Origin: Gigaspora margarita | Taxonomy: Eukaryota > Glomeromycota > Glomeromycetes > Diversisporales > Gigasporaceae | Assembly: GCA_009809945.1 (NCBI GenBank) | Contig: WTPW01001264.1 | Span: 50,096-114,095, forward strand | Direction: 5' to 3' | DNA length: 64,000 nucleotides | In this document: positions 10,761 to 22,286 of the stretch, in pieces | Layout: each line of letters opens with the position of its first letter | Numbering within the stretch: position 1 is the first letter of the stretch | Notes under the pieces: generated by a model | The model's input: only the letters and a program-made list of their open reading frames with translations | Database searches by the model: none | Told to the model about the DNA's origin: nothing | Program-made: the position numbers and the translations under genes

Positions 10761-12060
10761 GTTGAAAGTTTAAACATGAAAAATTATCCGTTTGTCAATT
10801 TGACATTTTTTTAAAAGGAATTTAATGTTCAAAAAATAGATTGATTGTAGAATTTATGTAACTGTGAAACGTCACTATGTAGTTCATATACTATTAAGAG
10901 TTTTTAAAATTTTGTATTTAATTTATTATTTTCTATTTTTTGGTCAATAAGGTATTTAAGTTACATTGGACATTTTTGAAAAAATTTTTTAAATGTATTT
11001 TTTTAAAAATGAAAATTTTGAACAAAGATTATATAAGCCGGCATTCCATGAGTAATTAAGTTGGAAGTTATAGACGTCTCATTTATTTGTTTTGCAGCCA
11101 AAATCTGCAATCTTCGATGAATTAAAATATTCGCTGAATGATAAGTTACTAAGGTGCGATATTAATAAATTAATAAATATAAAGTCTGCAAAGTTTTAAT
11201 ACTTAAAGCTCGAATATTTATTTAAAGAATGAAGTCTAAAAGCGAAATTTAATATTTATATTACCCGTCTAATAGTTTTTTTAAATCTAATCCTTTGATA
11301 ACCTATTCAATTATGCAGTGATCCTAATTATGTCTTGAATCTATTTCATTAATCTTAAAAACAAATCTATTTATTTCATATTAGCCCCGATCAACTAAAA
11401 TTTTAGAAGTGTAAACCTAACTTTCTAGCAATTAAAAAAATGAACGACTAAATTGAACATTTTCATACTTTATCATATATAAATTTTGCTAGTTTGTTAT
11501 TTTAAAGTGACTGAATCGGTTGATTTATATTTGATAAAGTATAAAAAATATTTTGATTTATTTATTTTTTAAACATGTAAATAATTAAGTAAAAAAAACA
11601 AAAAGCACAGACTGTTATTGTTACAGGAAAAAATAAGAATAAGACAACTTTGCTAGTTGCACGAGTGATGATTTAGTCAATATCTTAAAAATAAATTAAG
11701 CACAGGCATTTGGATGAGCCTAACTACAATACGGTAGTCAAACTAAACAAATTAATCATAGTATGAGATTGTTTTTGAACACTGAATTTTATTATAATGA
11801 ACTGATAATAAACTATAGAATTAGTGAATTTGCCTATTTATTGAAAAGATAGTGATTTTGAAAAATTTAAGAATAAGTATATCTAAAATTCATTAAAATA
11901 ATCCTGTTAAATAAGAGCTGATTTTAAGTTAATAATTATTGACCGAATTGATTTGTCACTTTCATCTAAAGTCCTATCAGATAAATAATGTTATTAATCA
12001 TATTTATAGGCAGGCACAGAAAATCTGGAATAATGATAATTTTAATTATTAATTATTAAA
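10761..12060. other. AT-rich intergenic stretch
   Basis: The first ~50 bases upstream of copy A (TTGAAAGTTTAAACATGAAA and following) are conserved upstream of copies B and C and are probably part of their shared promoter or 5' leader. Beyond that nothing is recognised. Confidence 0.5.
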
Positions 12061-12079
12061 AACAATCTATTATAAAATA

Positions 12080-13450
12080 ATTTGCACTCTGATCGACACG
12101 CTGATTGGTCTTTTATTCTTGATTTGATTGGATAACTCAGGACACGTGTACATTAATCATTGATGTAAAGTTCGTCCGTTTGAACATTTTTGATTGGTCA
12201 TCTTTCAGAAACGTGATCGGTGTGTGGGAAAATTACAATATTAAAATAACGCACATTTTGATCAACATTAAATTGTCATAAATATTATGTGCCATAATGC
12301 TGACATATTCTGTAATGCCGTAATGCTATTCAACAAACTTATCTCTTTAATTTCCACAAAGATTAAAAACATGACATTTATAAAAAATATTAGCATATAA
12401 TACTAGCGTTAAGAAAAAATTACATCTCACTAAAAATTTAGATGATTGATTTCTAGATTTATCCATTTTTTGGTCAGAATATTTGTTGTCCGAATTATAC
12501 AATAATTACTAATTTTTTTGGCGATTCCTGTAGTTCATAGTTTGATGTCAATCTACCAACAAATAGAATAATGGTAGTGTGTTAATCTACTAATTTCTGT
12601 ATAATAAACGCTGCTTAATAGTAATGAGAATAAAAAAAATTAGCCATTTTTGATTTGCTATATCCAAAAACTGTAATCAGACTGTGAGACATATTATCAT
12701 TAGCATGTTAATGTTGTAATAAATTCGTAATAATATGTAATTGATCTATTACTATGATTGCATGCTGATTGGTCTTTTATTCTTGATTTGATTGGATAAC
12801 TCAGGACACATGCGCATTATATCATTGATGTAAAGTTCGTCCGTTTGAACATTTTTGATTGGTCATCTTTTAGAAATGTGTGGGAAAATTACAATATTAT
12901 ACAGTATTAAAATAATGCACATTTTGATCGACATGAAAATTGTTGTAAATATTATGCGCCGTAATGCTGACATAATTCAGTAATGATGTAATGTCATAAT
13001 ACTATTCAACAATCTTATTTCTTTAATTACTCCACAAAGATAAAAAAACATGATATTAATAAAAAATATTAGCAAATAATACTAGCACTAAGAAAAATTA
13101 TATTCCATTAAAAATTTAGATGATTAATTTCTAGATTTATCCATTTTTTGTAAATTTTTGGTTGGAATATTTGTTGTCCGAATTATCTGATAATTACTAT
13201 TTTTTTTGCTAATTCCTATAGTTTGTAGTTTGATGTCAATCTACCAACAAATATAATCATGATAATGTGTTAATCTACTAATTTCTGTATAATAAATGCT
13301 GCTTAATAATAATGAGAATAAAAAAATAACATTCAATGGCACTTTGCCATTTTAGATTCACTAAATCCAAATAATGTAATCATACTATGAGAAAATTAAC
13401 GAAATATGATCATTTGCATGTTAATTTTGTAATATATTTATTATAATTTG
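12080..13450. repeat. Two tandem ~670-bp copies of a dispersed repeat
   Basis: Units begin at about 12080 and 12750. Each has GCTGATTGGTCTTTTATTCT, GATTTGATTGGATAACTCAG, CGTTTGAACATTTTTGATTG, GTGTGGGAAAATTACAATAT, and later TAATTTCTGTATAATAAA and GCTGCTTAATA. Shorter copies lie at 25370-26170 (three) and, inverted, at 4155-4280. Function is unknown; no end structures were found. Confidence 0.7.
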
Positions 13451-13459
13451 TAATTGATC

Positions 13460-14246
13460 TATTACTGTGAATTAATAGCCCTATGTGTTGATGAAGTCAC
13501 ACTAGGGTTATTATCACGAGGATAATCTGATTTGTGGCTTATATAAAATTGAGGCTTATATGAAAAGGTAATAGATATAATATTATGCAATGGAGATAGT
13601 AGATGCATGTGATAGAGATTGTAGGTACGTATGCATGTGCAGAGATTATAAAGATACATGTGAGAGAAAATAGAAAATCCCAGTGCTTTCTTATTTTGCT
13701 TGTTTTGTTACTTGTTCTCTTTGATGCCCGATAAGATTCTGGCTTCATCGTGCTATGCATAAAACTGTGCTCTAGTAAAATGAAAAATGAAGAAAAGCAT
13801 CATATCGATTTCTTCAAAATCATCCTGATGATTGCTTTGATTAGAAAAACACACTTCAGATACCCTGAAAAAAAAGGAAAAAAGAGAAAGGCTCACTCTG
13901 AACTTTCCTTGAAAGAAACTTGACTTAAGTATTGTCAAAAAAAAAAACTAAACAATTATGAAGAGTTTGTTACTGTCTATACATGTTATTCCATCCTATA
14001 GAGTCATGAAAGGTGATAATATTTGATACAGGTGGACTATATATTAGTAAAAGAACGTTATGAGTCAGATTTTAAGCTCAAAGGTCTATGAAAGCATCTA
14101 TTCCAATACTTTGCAAGGAAATGGTATGTTTCAAGGAAAAAAGACAACCTGTAAATTCGATAAAGAAAAAAAGCACACTACAATGGTCTACCATATTATT
14201 ATGGACACTTTGGGGGAGCTATTGCTCAAAATCAGGTAAGTAAATA
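13460..14246. other. Unassigned stretch left of the Tc1 element
   Basis: Minus-strand open frames of 61-73 codons occur here but show no recognisable domain. A ~60-bp segment (13952-14012, ATTATGAAGAGTTTGT...ATAGAGTCATGAAAG) is repeated at 15450-15506 beyond the Tc1 element. The sequence just before the element, ending AATCAGGTAAGTAA, would fit an exon and splice donor of an unknown gene, but this is weak. Confidence 0.35.
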
Positions 14247-15414
14247 CAGCACGAAATTTATATCATGTGACCACCTGATTCCATGGTACAACATACTAAA
14301 ATTTTATGCAGTATTATTAGATTGTACTGGAGTTATGCAAAGATAGTACAAAGTACCATTTTTGGGTTTGTACAAAAATCAATTTTTAGAATTTTTTAAT
14401 TTTTTTTTTTTTAAAAAAAATTCACAAATCAATTTTTTGCTCAAATCAGTTCAAATTTCGCACAAATATAGTGTGACACCCAGATCACATTATGCGGTAT
14501 AAAAATAGGTATATCTGTATGACCAATCAGCATAAAAATAAACAGATGTGCATCTTAATTTTTTTTCTCACAAAAACGGGAGTAAAGAAAGTTTTAACAG
14601 AAAGTCAGCGAGGAGCTATAATTTATGGACAGCAAAGAGGTGATTCATATCATACAATTGCAGCTGCAGCTAGTTGTAGTAAAAGTTCTGTGGAAAATGT
14701 CATAAAGCAGTACAGTGAGTTAGGCACAGAAATTCAAAAAAAAGGACTAGTTGACTGAAAACTCTAATACTCTTGGATCTTAAAAACCTTAAAGGCTTAG
14801 TCACAGATAGCAACTACTGTCTCAGCCTTACACAAATAACTAACCTATACAATTATCAAAGCAAAAAAACAATTTCTGAGAGTACAATGTGCCATGCTTT
14901 GCACAGTTTGGGCTTGTTCTCTTGTGTCGTCCCCAAAGCCTCTTATCATGGCTGAGAATATGAAAAAAAGGTATTAATGGGCACCTAAACATTGGGAGTC
15001 ATGTGTTGTAGTCGGATGAGACCTATATACATCCTTTTCTGGTTCCTCTAGCACGAACCAAATAAAAAATGGTGTTAGTAATCTCGTAGAGCCAAATGCT
15101 CTTGTTAAAAAATCGTGGCATGAAACACCACCAGAACTTTGTCACAGACTGTCACCAGCATTCCCAATCGGGTTGATGCTTGTATAGAAACTGGAGTAGG
15201 CCCATCAAATATTATAATATAATTTGATTTTTTTATATATAAAAATGTAAAAAAAAAAAAATAGAAAATGCAAAATTTTGGCTTTCGTACAAATAAAAAA
15301 ATCAAATTTTTAGAATTTTTTTGTATTATTTCTGCACGATTTAATGAAATCATGTAAAATTTTAGTATGTTGTATCATGAGATTAGGTGGTCACATGATA
15401 TAAATTTCATGCTG
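14247..15414 (+). mobile_element. Degraded Tc1/mariner-like transposon
   Basis: The ends are inverted repeats: CAGCACGAAATTTATATCAT at 14247 and, on the minus strand from 15414, CAGCATGAAATTTATATCAT. The inner parts (CAACATACTAAAATTTTA, TTTTTAGAATTTTTT) match too, so the arms exceed 150 bp. Between them lies a broken transposase. The expected TA target duplication is not clean. Confidence 0.75.
14579..15220 (+). pseudogene. Tc1-like transposase remnant
   Basis: Two helix-turn-helix segments of a Tc1/mariner transposase can be read. The first is VLTESQRGAIIYGQQRGDSY followed by HTIAAAASCSKSSVENVIK (14585-14755). The second begins DLKNLKGLVTDSNYCLSLTQI and includes a TISESTMCHALHSLGLFSC-like segment (14776-14955). 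A short piece, WAPKHWESCVVV, then resembles the start of the DDE domain. Stops and frame changes separate these pieces and most of the catalytic domain is gone. It is a plain DNA transposon and is not functional. Confidence 0.75.
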
Positions 15415-16070
15415 CATAAAAGCATTAAAGGTAATTGGTGAGCCAAAATGATTATGAAGAGTTTGTACTGTTGATGCATTTTAATCCATTCTATAGAGTC
15501 ATGAAAGATAATAAATATTATGTAGAGCCAGATATAAATAAATATACAATTATTATAATTATTATAATTCCGAATACTATAGTGGTTGGTTATCTATAAT
15601 GCTTACGAAACTTTCATAATACTTTGCACAATAATCATGTGCTAGTATATTATTCATGTGAAGATTACTTATATTTAATTTTATAAATTTACAATTTATA
15701 GTACAGTATATGTACGTGCCAGAATCACCAGATTTTGGCGGCTTCAGCGATATCGAGACAAATTGTTTTATGTTAATCTATATGTACATAGGTAACAATT
15801 TCCGTCAAATTTGGTTATTAATTGTCGTGAGATCTGGTGTTTCTGGTATGTGTACATGCCAGATACCGTATTCTGTTTGCTAAAGTATGTATGATATACA
15901 ATTATTATAATTTGATTTGTATGCAATATTTTAGTGTAAAAATCAGAAATCACTAATGATTCCTGATTTTATGCTATGATATAAAATTGATTGGGGTCAC
16001 TGAATTTTGCAAACCATAATAAAATAAATTCCTGACGTCAAGCTCATATATGATGGTTTTTTTTACCACA
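15415..16070. other. AT-rich stretch with one short direct repeat
   Basis: Holds the second copy (15450-15506) of the segment at 13952-14012. Nothing else is recognised. Confidence 0.4.
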
Positions 16071-16917
16071 TTATTATTGCTCGATCAGCTGACTTTATTC
16101 AAAAAAACTGAATGACTTTATTTACAAAATCTAAAAAACATATGGGATAAGGGCTCGCTACCCTTATTGGTTCTAATATACATGATCACATTTTCCACCA
16201 TAGCGATGATCCGAAACCATTTAGGATCAAAATGCCTTCATATAGAGGGAAATCATTGAATCTTCTCATAGCTAAAAAGAGAATCGGTAACTATGTTTCT
16301 GCCGATATGAGCGAGGCTCATTCTTATGGTCCTTGCTCTGCCACTTGCAGCCGTGGAGCCAAATACAACAACTGGTCCTTGCACTGCCACTTGCAGCCAT
16401 TGAGCAAAATACAACAACTAGTCCTTGCGCTGCCACTTGCAACCACGAAGCCAACTACCTTGGATCCTTGCACTACCACTTGCAGCTGTGGAACCAGGTA
16501 CGCAATGGTCCTTGCACTGCCACTTGCAGTCGCGGAGCCAACTACCTCTGGTTCTTGCACTGCCACTTGCAGCCGTGGAGCCAGGTACACAACAGGTTCT
16601 TGCACTGCCACTTGCAGCCACAGAGCCAACTACCTCTGGTCCTTGCACTGCCACTTGCAGTCGTGGAGCCAGGTACACTACAGGTCCTTGCACTGCTAAT
16701 GCAGCTGTGGAACCTAATCTAACAAAAGAAACAACACTGCTTGCTTGAATTCGGGTGGTAAGCGAGGGTGATAGAGCCAGCCTTACAAGGTGAGCAATAG
16801 CAAAAAGAAAGATAACCTTCTTCACTGAGATTCTTGGCCTTAAATACTCATCCTGTATCACTGGTTCATACTTGGCCACAGTCATTATCACTTACCCTGT
16901 TATCAATCTAACAATAA
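16071..16917 (+). mobile_element. Second copy of the minisatellite-bearing element
   Basis: It begins TTATTATTGCTCGATCAGCT like the copy at 7194 and follows it closely (AAGGGCTCGCTACCCTTATT, ATGCCTTCATATAGAGGGA) through the minisatellite and beyond, to ACAATA at 16917. It lacks the 3' hairpin/CTAG end, so it is truncated relative to the first copy. No gene is required to explain its open frames. Confidence 0.7.
16325..16700. repeat. 43-45 bp minisatellite, copy 2
   Basis: About eight to nine units of the same type as at 7510-7775 (GGTCCTTGCACTGCCACTTG core). Long frames are open on both strands, and different frames take over from unit to unit. Confidence 0.75.
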
Positions 16918-17156
16918 AGTAGCTATGCAGTGCATGACGCAGTGCAGGACTAGTACGATCAGCCACGTGGTGACAATTAGATTCAGAGATGCACTGTTAT
17001 TTAACACGAACAAAATGAACTTCAGAATACTAGAACAAATAGCTCACAAAAATTTTATTAATACCCTAATTTTATTATTTTCACAAATATTACAATAGTG
17101 TATTATGTTTTAAAAGATGATTATTTAATATCTTTGTCACTCGTATTAGTGGATTG

Positions 17157-17259
17157 ATCCTTGACAAAAATAACAGAAATACATAACTGATACTGGCTAG
17201 CCGCTTACGCAACCAATCAGTATCAGTCATGTATTTCTGTTATTACTGTCAAGGATCTA
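17157..17259. mobile_element. 103-bp inverted-repeat element
   Basis: The arms GATCCTTGACAAAAATAACA and, inverted, GATCCTTGACAGTAATAACA continue through CAGAAATACATRACTGATAC to a short centre. No clear target-site duplication. Confidence 0.65.
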
Positions 17260-17289
17260 ATGCCCAACAACCCAAGACATTATTATAAA

Positions 17290-17610
17290 TTTCTTTGATA
17301 TTTAAGTTTGTTAAGATTGAATTAGTTTGCTTTTTGTTAAATTATCGCAATTGTAGGTGTTACATGCTACTTTAGTGTAAGGTTAAGTTAGTTCGTATTC
17401 AAATTATTGTGATTATTATCATGTTACTGTAAAAATTCTGTTATGGAACTTACTCTTTTAATAACTCTCTATCGGTTAAGGTTGAATCAATTTGTATTTG
17501 AATTACTGAAACTTCTATGCTAAATTTGAAATCAAAACTATTCTAATTTATATTGATCTATTGTAAAAAGCAGGAATAGAACTTACTATTGTAGTGACCA
17601 GAGTTTGTAT
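17290..17610. repeat. ~110-bp tandem repeat (GGTTAAGTTAGTTTG family)
   Basis: About three imperfect units with AAGGTTAAGTTAGTTCGTAT, AATTATTGTGATT and TTCTGTTATGGAACTTACT. Related tracts are at 29870-30200 (inverted) and 35130-35600. Confidence 0.6.
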
Positions 17611-17641
17611 TGCATCAAATTAATGTGATTTATATTTGTTT

Positions 17642-17777
17642 CAGTGTTTCATGTGAAACTAATTTTCAAATCCAAAATGTTTTCCACCAAGGAATTTTAG
17701 TTTCACCCATAAGTCTGAAACACTCCAAACTACTTTGCCCAATTTGATTTGCAAATTTAGTTTCGTCCGAAACACTG
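17642..17777. mobile_element. Small element with CAGTGTTTC ends
   Basis: It starts CAGTGTTTCATGTGAAACTA and ends, inverted, CAGTGTTTCGGACGAAACTA. The CAGTGTTT terminus is shared with the 229-bp hAT-type element at 37339. Flanking 8-mers do not match well, so age or boundary is uncertain. Confidence 0.6.
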
Positions 17778-17992
17778 ATATTATTAAGGTTGTTAATATG
17801 CATTACAGTATATAGTTAAGGTTGAATTAATTTGTAATAAAATAAGAGTAGAAGTGTTAGCTTTGAGAAAGTTTCCCTTTAACCCAAAATTGTTGTAATA
17901 AATCACTTATTAAACTTGCCTTTTATCTGTAGAATATTTGTTACTCTAAGTTGTGTTGTTAGTTGTGGTTGTGACTTTTAACCTGTGCTTTG

Positions 17993-18441
17993 AATTCTGT
18001 TTAGTATAACCCAGTTAAAGAAGAAATCAAATTAATTACCTTTTATATAAATCATAAATCGATTAGACCTTAATTACCTGATTTATCAATCAATTAATCT
18101 ATTCCATTGTCCATTGTTGATTAATCGCCTGCATCATCTAATTTCGCCCTTGTTCACGTGACGATCATTAATAATTTTAACGATTGCATTAGAGCCTTTT
18201 AACCATTGCGACTAGAAATTCTGTTTAGTATAACCCAGTTAAAGAAGAAATCAAATAATCACCTTTTATATAAAATCATAAATCGATTAAACCTTAATTA
18301 CCTGATTTATCGATCAATGAATATATTCCATTGTCCATTGTTAGATTAATCACTTGCATTATCTAATTTCCCCCTTGTTCACATGACGATCATTAATAAT
18401 TTTAACGATTGCATTAGTGCCTTTTAACCATTGCGACTAGA
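17993..18441. repeat. Direct duplication of a ~224-bp unit
   Basis: AATTCTGTTTAGTATAACCC begins at 17993 and again at 18217. Both units end AACCATTGCGACTAGA. They differ at few positions, so the duplication is fairly recent. Confidence 0.8.
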
Positions 18442-18546
18442 ATAAAGAATTTTATAAGGCCACGTAAAGTTGATTTTTTTCATTTTACATTACCTGCCGT
18501 CCCATTTCATTATTTCAATTTTCTCAATATATATATATATCATATG

Positions 18547-19384
18547 GGCCGATTTACAAACTTGCTAATAACTTTTGATCTACTGGTCCATTTCGGATAA
18601 TTTAACTACCAAAATGTTCATCTCAATGAGACGATTCTAACAAGCCCAAAACCGCTAAAATCCAATCACAGGATCCTGTGATCGATCAAATTTTGTGAGA
18701 TTTTAATAGTGTTTTTAGAATTCCTATGTGAAATAGTTCGATGATATTCAAATTCTGTACTACAAGATCAGATTAGATCTTTTGTTTATAATTAGATCTT
18801 CTATTTTGTTTTTTTTTCGCTTGTAAATATCTTTAACAGTGAATAACTCTTGAACCACTGGCCCATTCTGGACGATTTAACCACCAAAATGTTCGTCTCA
18901 ATGAGACGATTCTAACGAGCCCAAAATCATCAAAATCTAATCACAGGATCACAAGATCGTTAAAAATCAGTGTAATGGCTTATCTACAAATCTAATGGGT
19001 TTTTACAGTACTACAATATAAAAAACCTCATTAGATTTGTAGATAAGCCGTTCCACTGATTTTTAACGATCTTGTGATCCTGTGATTAGATTTTGATGAT
19101 TTTGGGCTCGTTAGAATGTTCTCATTGAGACGAACATTTTGGTGGTTAAATCGTCCAGAATGGGCCAGTGGTTCAAGAGTTATTCACTGTTAAAGATATT
19201 TACATAGTAATTCTAAAAACACTATTAAAATCTCACAAAATTTGATCGATCACAGGATCCTGTGATTGGATTTTAGCGATTTTGGGCTTGTTAGAATCGT
19301 CTCACGGAGACGAACATTTTGGTAGTTAAATAATCCAAAATGGACCAGTATATCAAAAGTTATTAGCAAGTTTGTAAATCAGCC
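18547..19384. mobile_element. 838-bp fold-back element with nested stems
   Basis: The ends match in inverted orientation (GGCCGATTTACAAACTTGCT at the left; GGCTGATTTACAAACTTGCT at the right on the minus strand). A second internal stem (about 18835-19200) repeats the same kind of sequence: CCACCAAAATGTTCGTCTCA, ATGAGACGATTCTAACGAGC and ATCTAATCACAGGATCACA. The whole sequence would fold into a long hairpin around 19010. No transposase. Confidence 0.75.
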
Positions 19385-19441
19385 AGTATGTATATTTTAG
19401 ATCCCAATTGTGCCAATTGTTTGATTTTTGACATCTATTTT

Positions 19442-19915
19442 TCCTGCTATTTTCATACAGTATTACCCGATGGAGACCTTAATTTCCCGTAATTATCCAA
19501 TAGGACTGACAGAAAAACTATGACTATCGGCCCAATTTTTTGATTCTCTGTTGTGCTAAATGAAAAATTATCCTTGTATAACCTTAAATGTGAACATTAT
19601 TCGGGACACTTGAAGAACAGTTAACCCAGTGATCAACAATCATATGATAAACATATCATGACGTCATTTGTTTACCAGACTTAAAACAAACTGCCTAAAA
19701 ATACCCCTAACCTAACCCTAACTTAGGCCGAATATTTGTCATGTGATATTGCGATGATCATCATGTGATGTTTTGACGATCACTGGGTTAACTCTTCTTC
19801 AATCTTCCCCATTATTCTATTTGCAATAAATTAAAAAAAAAATCCGTCCGTCAGTCACGAATTTTGAAATCCATATAATGCAAAACGAAAATCAACTTTG
19901 CGCGACCTAAGTAGA
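19442..19915. repeat. Dispersed composite repeat, interrupted at 19625
   Basis: Carries ATGGAGACCTTAATTTCCCG, a segment like ATAGGACTGACAGAAAAACT, and then the ~120-bp unit (CGTCCGTCAGTCACGAATTT, ATATAATGCAAAACGAAAAT). Similar assemblies are at 44140-44520, 48475-48690 and 58848-59090. Confidence 0.6.
19625..19787. mobile_element. 163-bp MITE flanked by TTAA
   Basis: The ends are CCCAGTGATC and, inverted, CCCAGTGATCG. Both flanks are TTAA (19621-19624 and 19788-19791), the target duplication of piggyBac-type elements. The centre has CCTAACCCTAAC. The CCCAGTGATC terminus is shared with the palindrome at 53759. The family assignment rests on target site and ends only. Confidence 0.6.
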
Positions 19916-20520
19916 GTGAGTTTGAACTACCAACAGAAGACTAATCACAAGAAATCCCAAAAATACTTATCCTCGTTTGATCACACCGTGGCAAGACCCT
20001 AAAAGAACCTCGAGGTCCATATCTCAATCTAGATACAAAGTGCGCATAACGAACGGAAGTTGATTTTTTTAAATCAAAATTCAAAGTGTACATAACTAAC
20101 GAAAGTCGATTTTTTTCTAAAAAAATATATATATATATATAAATGAATGACAACTAATTATTAATTCATCCAATTACGAATTATGACAAGTATGTTATTA
20201 TTACTCGATATTATCATGTATTGATCAATTTAATAAGATTTCATTCAAAATCAGATTACACACGCATTAATTAACAATACTAAACAGGCATAATTTCAAA
20301 AAACACGAATATATTTCTCACACCATTGTTCAATATACATTAGACATGCATGTGTTGTTATCCCATACCGTCAAAATCACCATAACCCCTGCCTGAATTG
20401 GAAAAATGAAAATCATTACTCCTACTAAAAAAGGTTTTTCAAAAAACAGGATAAGCGAATCAAAAAAGTTGAAGGAAACCATCCCTATACACATTTCATG
20501 TTACACAAGAAACGTGATCT

Positions 20521-20640
20521 AGTCATAACCATGTGAATATCAAAATCATATGCAAATCTGAAATTACCTGTAAATACAAGTTACAAAACTCACCATCTGA
20601 TCTCGCAATAATGATCGCCCTGTCACTTCGTTGACAGGCA
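20521..20640 (+). repeat. Fragment of the Helitron-like element's 3' part
   Basis: GTCATAACCATGTGAATATC through the hairpin CCTGTCACTTCGTTGACAGG matches 7993-8168 with one internal deletion. The final hairpin and CTAG are absent. Confidence 0.65.
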
Positions 20641-21664
20641 AATCGCATGTAATGTATCAGGTTGGTGGCGCATTAATCAGACCAAATAATTTGTGCAATT
20701 AGAAAATTCTAATGATAACGAAAATAAATTAGAATTTTAATAGAACGAAAACACCTAATTACTCGAATAATGTATATTTTATTTTCAATAAGTACATTTC
20801 CTTCATTATTTCATAACCTTCAGTTTCAAATATTAGTTGTTTGAATTTAAAAATACTCGTATTTATTTATAATTTTTAAAGTATTTACAGTCCAAAATTA
20901 ATTTAATAAACGTATAAAGAATATTTATAATGAAATATTGGTTTTATAAATGTATTCAAATCTCAAATAAACAAAAATATGTTAGCTAATAAATATACTG
21001 TTTACTAAATAATACTTTATATAAAAAAAAGATTATAATTTACAAATTATTTCTTAAGAAGAATAATAATGTTCCATAATGTTAAAGAAGTTCCTTTTTA
21101 AAACTAATTTTGTAACCTTTTTACCTTACATACTTCCAAGTATCTCTACTTCCATTTAAGTGCAGTCATACTCATCTTATAATAACTTTTAAAATAATTA
21201 ACTCTGAAAATCAAAATAAAAATTTTAAAAATTTATATTAATTTGGTGTAGAACGGGTCGACTGTATTACATATTTCTGCAATATTTTCAATTTCAAAAA
21301 GAAAAATAGAGAACATAAAAGCACAGGGCAGTTGACGAAGCACACTTTAGAAGTTTTCATATCAAAAGAAATTTAGAACGTACTGCACATACTATAATAA
21401 AAAGATTCTATGGTTAATTAATGCTCCATCAACCTGACACACATTCAAAAATTGTCAAAAAAGGACATGCTGTTATTTGCAAGTACAGGCAAGCTGCTAA
21501 CGATCAAGAATCATATCAAATGAAGAATAATATGATCCAAAATAATGCAAATTCTCTAATCTGTATATGTACTTTGTAAATTTTGATCATCTATTCATTT
21601 AAACAATAAAAGTATAAATATAAATTAATTAAATTTAATATGATGGGAAAATATTATAATTAAT
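20641..21664. other. AT-rich stretch without recognisable features
   Basis: No supported gene or end-structured repeat was seen. Confidence 0.45.
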
Positions 21665-21668
21665 TTAA

Positions 21669-21898
21669 GGATAATGTTATTTGTAACAGCCTGTTACATG
21701 CTTATTTGTAACAGCCATTATTTCTAACTCAAAATTTTACTAAGACAACACCTATTGCACTTCTAACAAAAAGTGATCCTCTCGCAATTCTATATTAATT
21801 TTGATTTTAATTCTAATCTAATTCTATTTTAATATTAATATGGCCTTATAGGCTGTTACAAATAAGCATGTAACAGGCTGTTACAAATAAATTTTTCC
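21669..21898. mobile_element. 230-bp MITE with TTAA flanks, copy 1
   Basis: The ends GGATAATGTTATTTGTAACA and, inverted, GGAAAAATTTATTTGTAACA enclose ACCTATTGCACTTCTAACAA and AGTGATCCTCTCGCAATTCT. TTAA lies directly outside both ends (21665-21668, 21899-21902). A second copy is at 47509-47735. Confidence 0.7.
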
Positions 21899-22286
21899 TT
21901 AATTTAAAAATTTTTTTATTCAATAAATTTTTCTTTTATACCGTATAATATTAATGATGAATATGTAGATATTTAAAGCATTACATTAGCAGGGTAAATT
22001 GAAATTGTATCTTATAATATTTTTTGTATTATGTAATATATACTTATTTAAACATCTAAATTTGTGTAGATAAGCATTATTCTGATCATAAGAATATTTT
22101 GGTCTGGCATATTCGATCATTATTTAATAAAATTTTTAATTAATATAAAAAATTGCTTAATTTTATTAAAGTTAATTAAATAATTAATAATTCAACAATA
22201 AAGTTTAATTTAACAAGTATATAATAATAATCCTAAATAATAAAATATAAATTCTTAATAAAAGCAAGTAATATTTAATGGATTTG

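Noticed and set aside
13462-13938. Three overlapping minus-strand frames of 61-73 codons
   Set aside because: No start context, domain or splice structure supports a gene; composition is that of the surrounding DNA.
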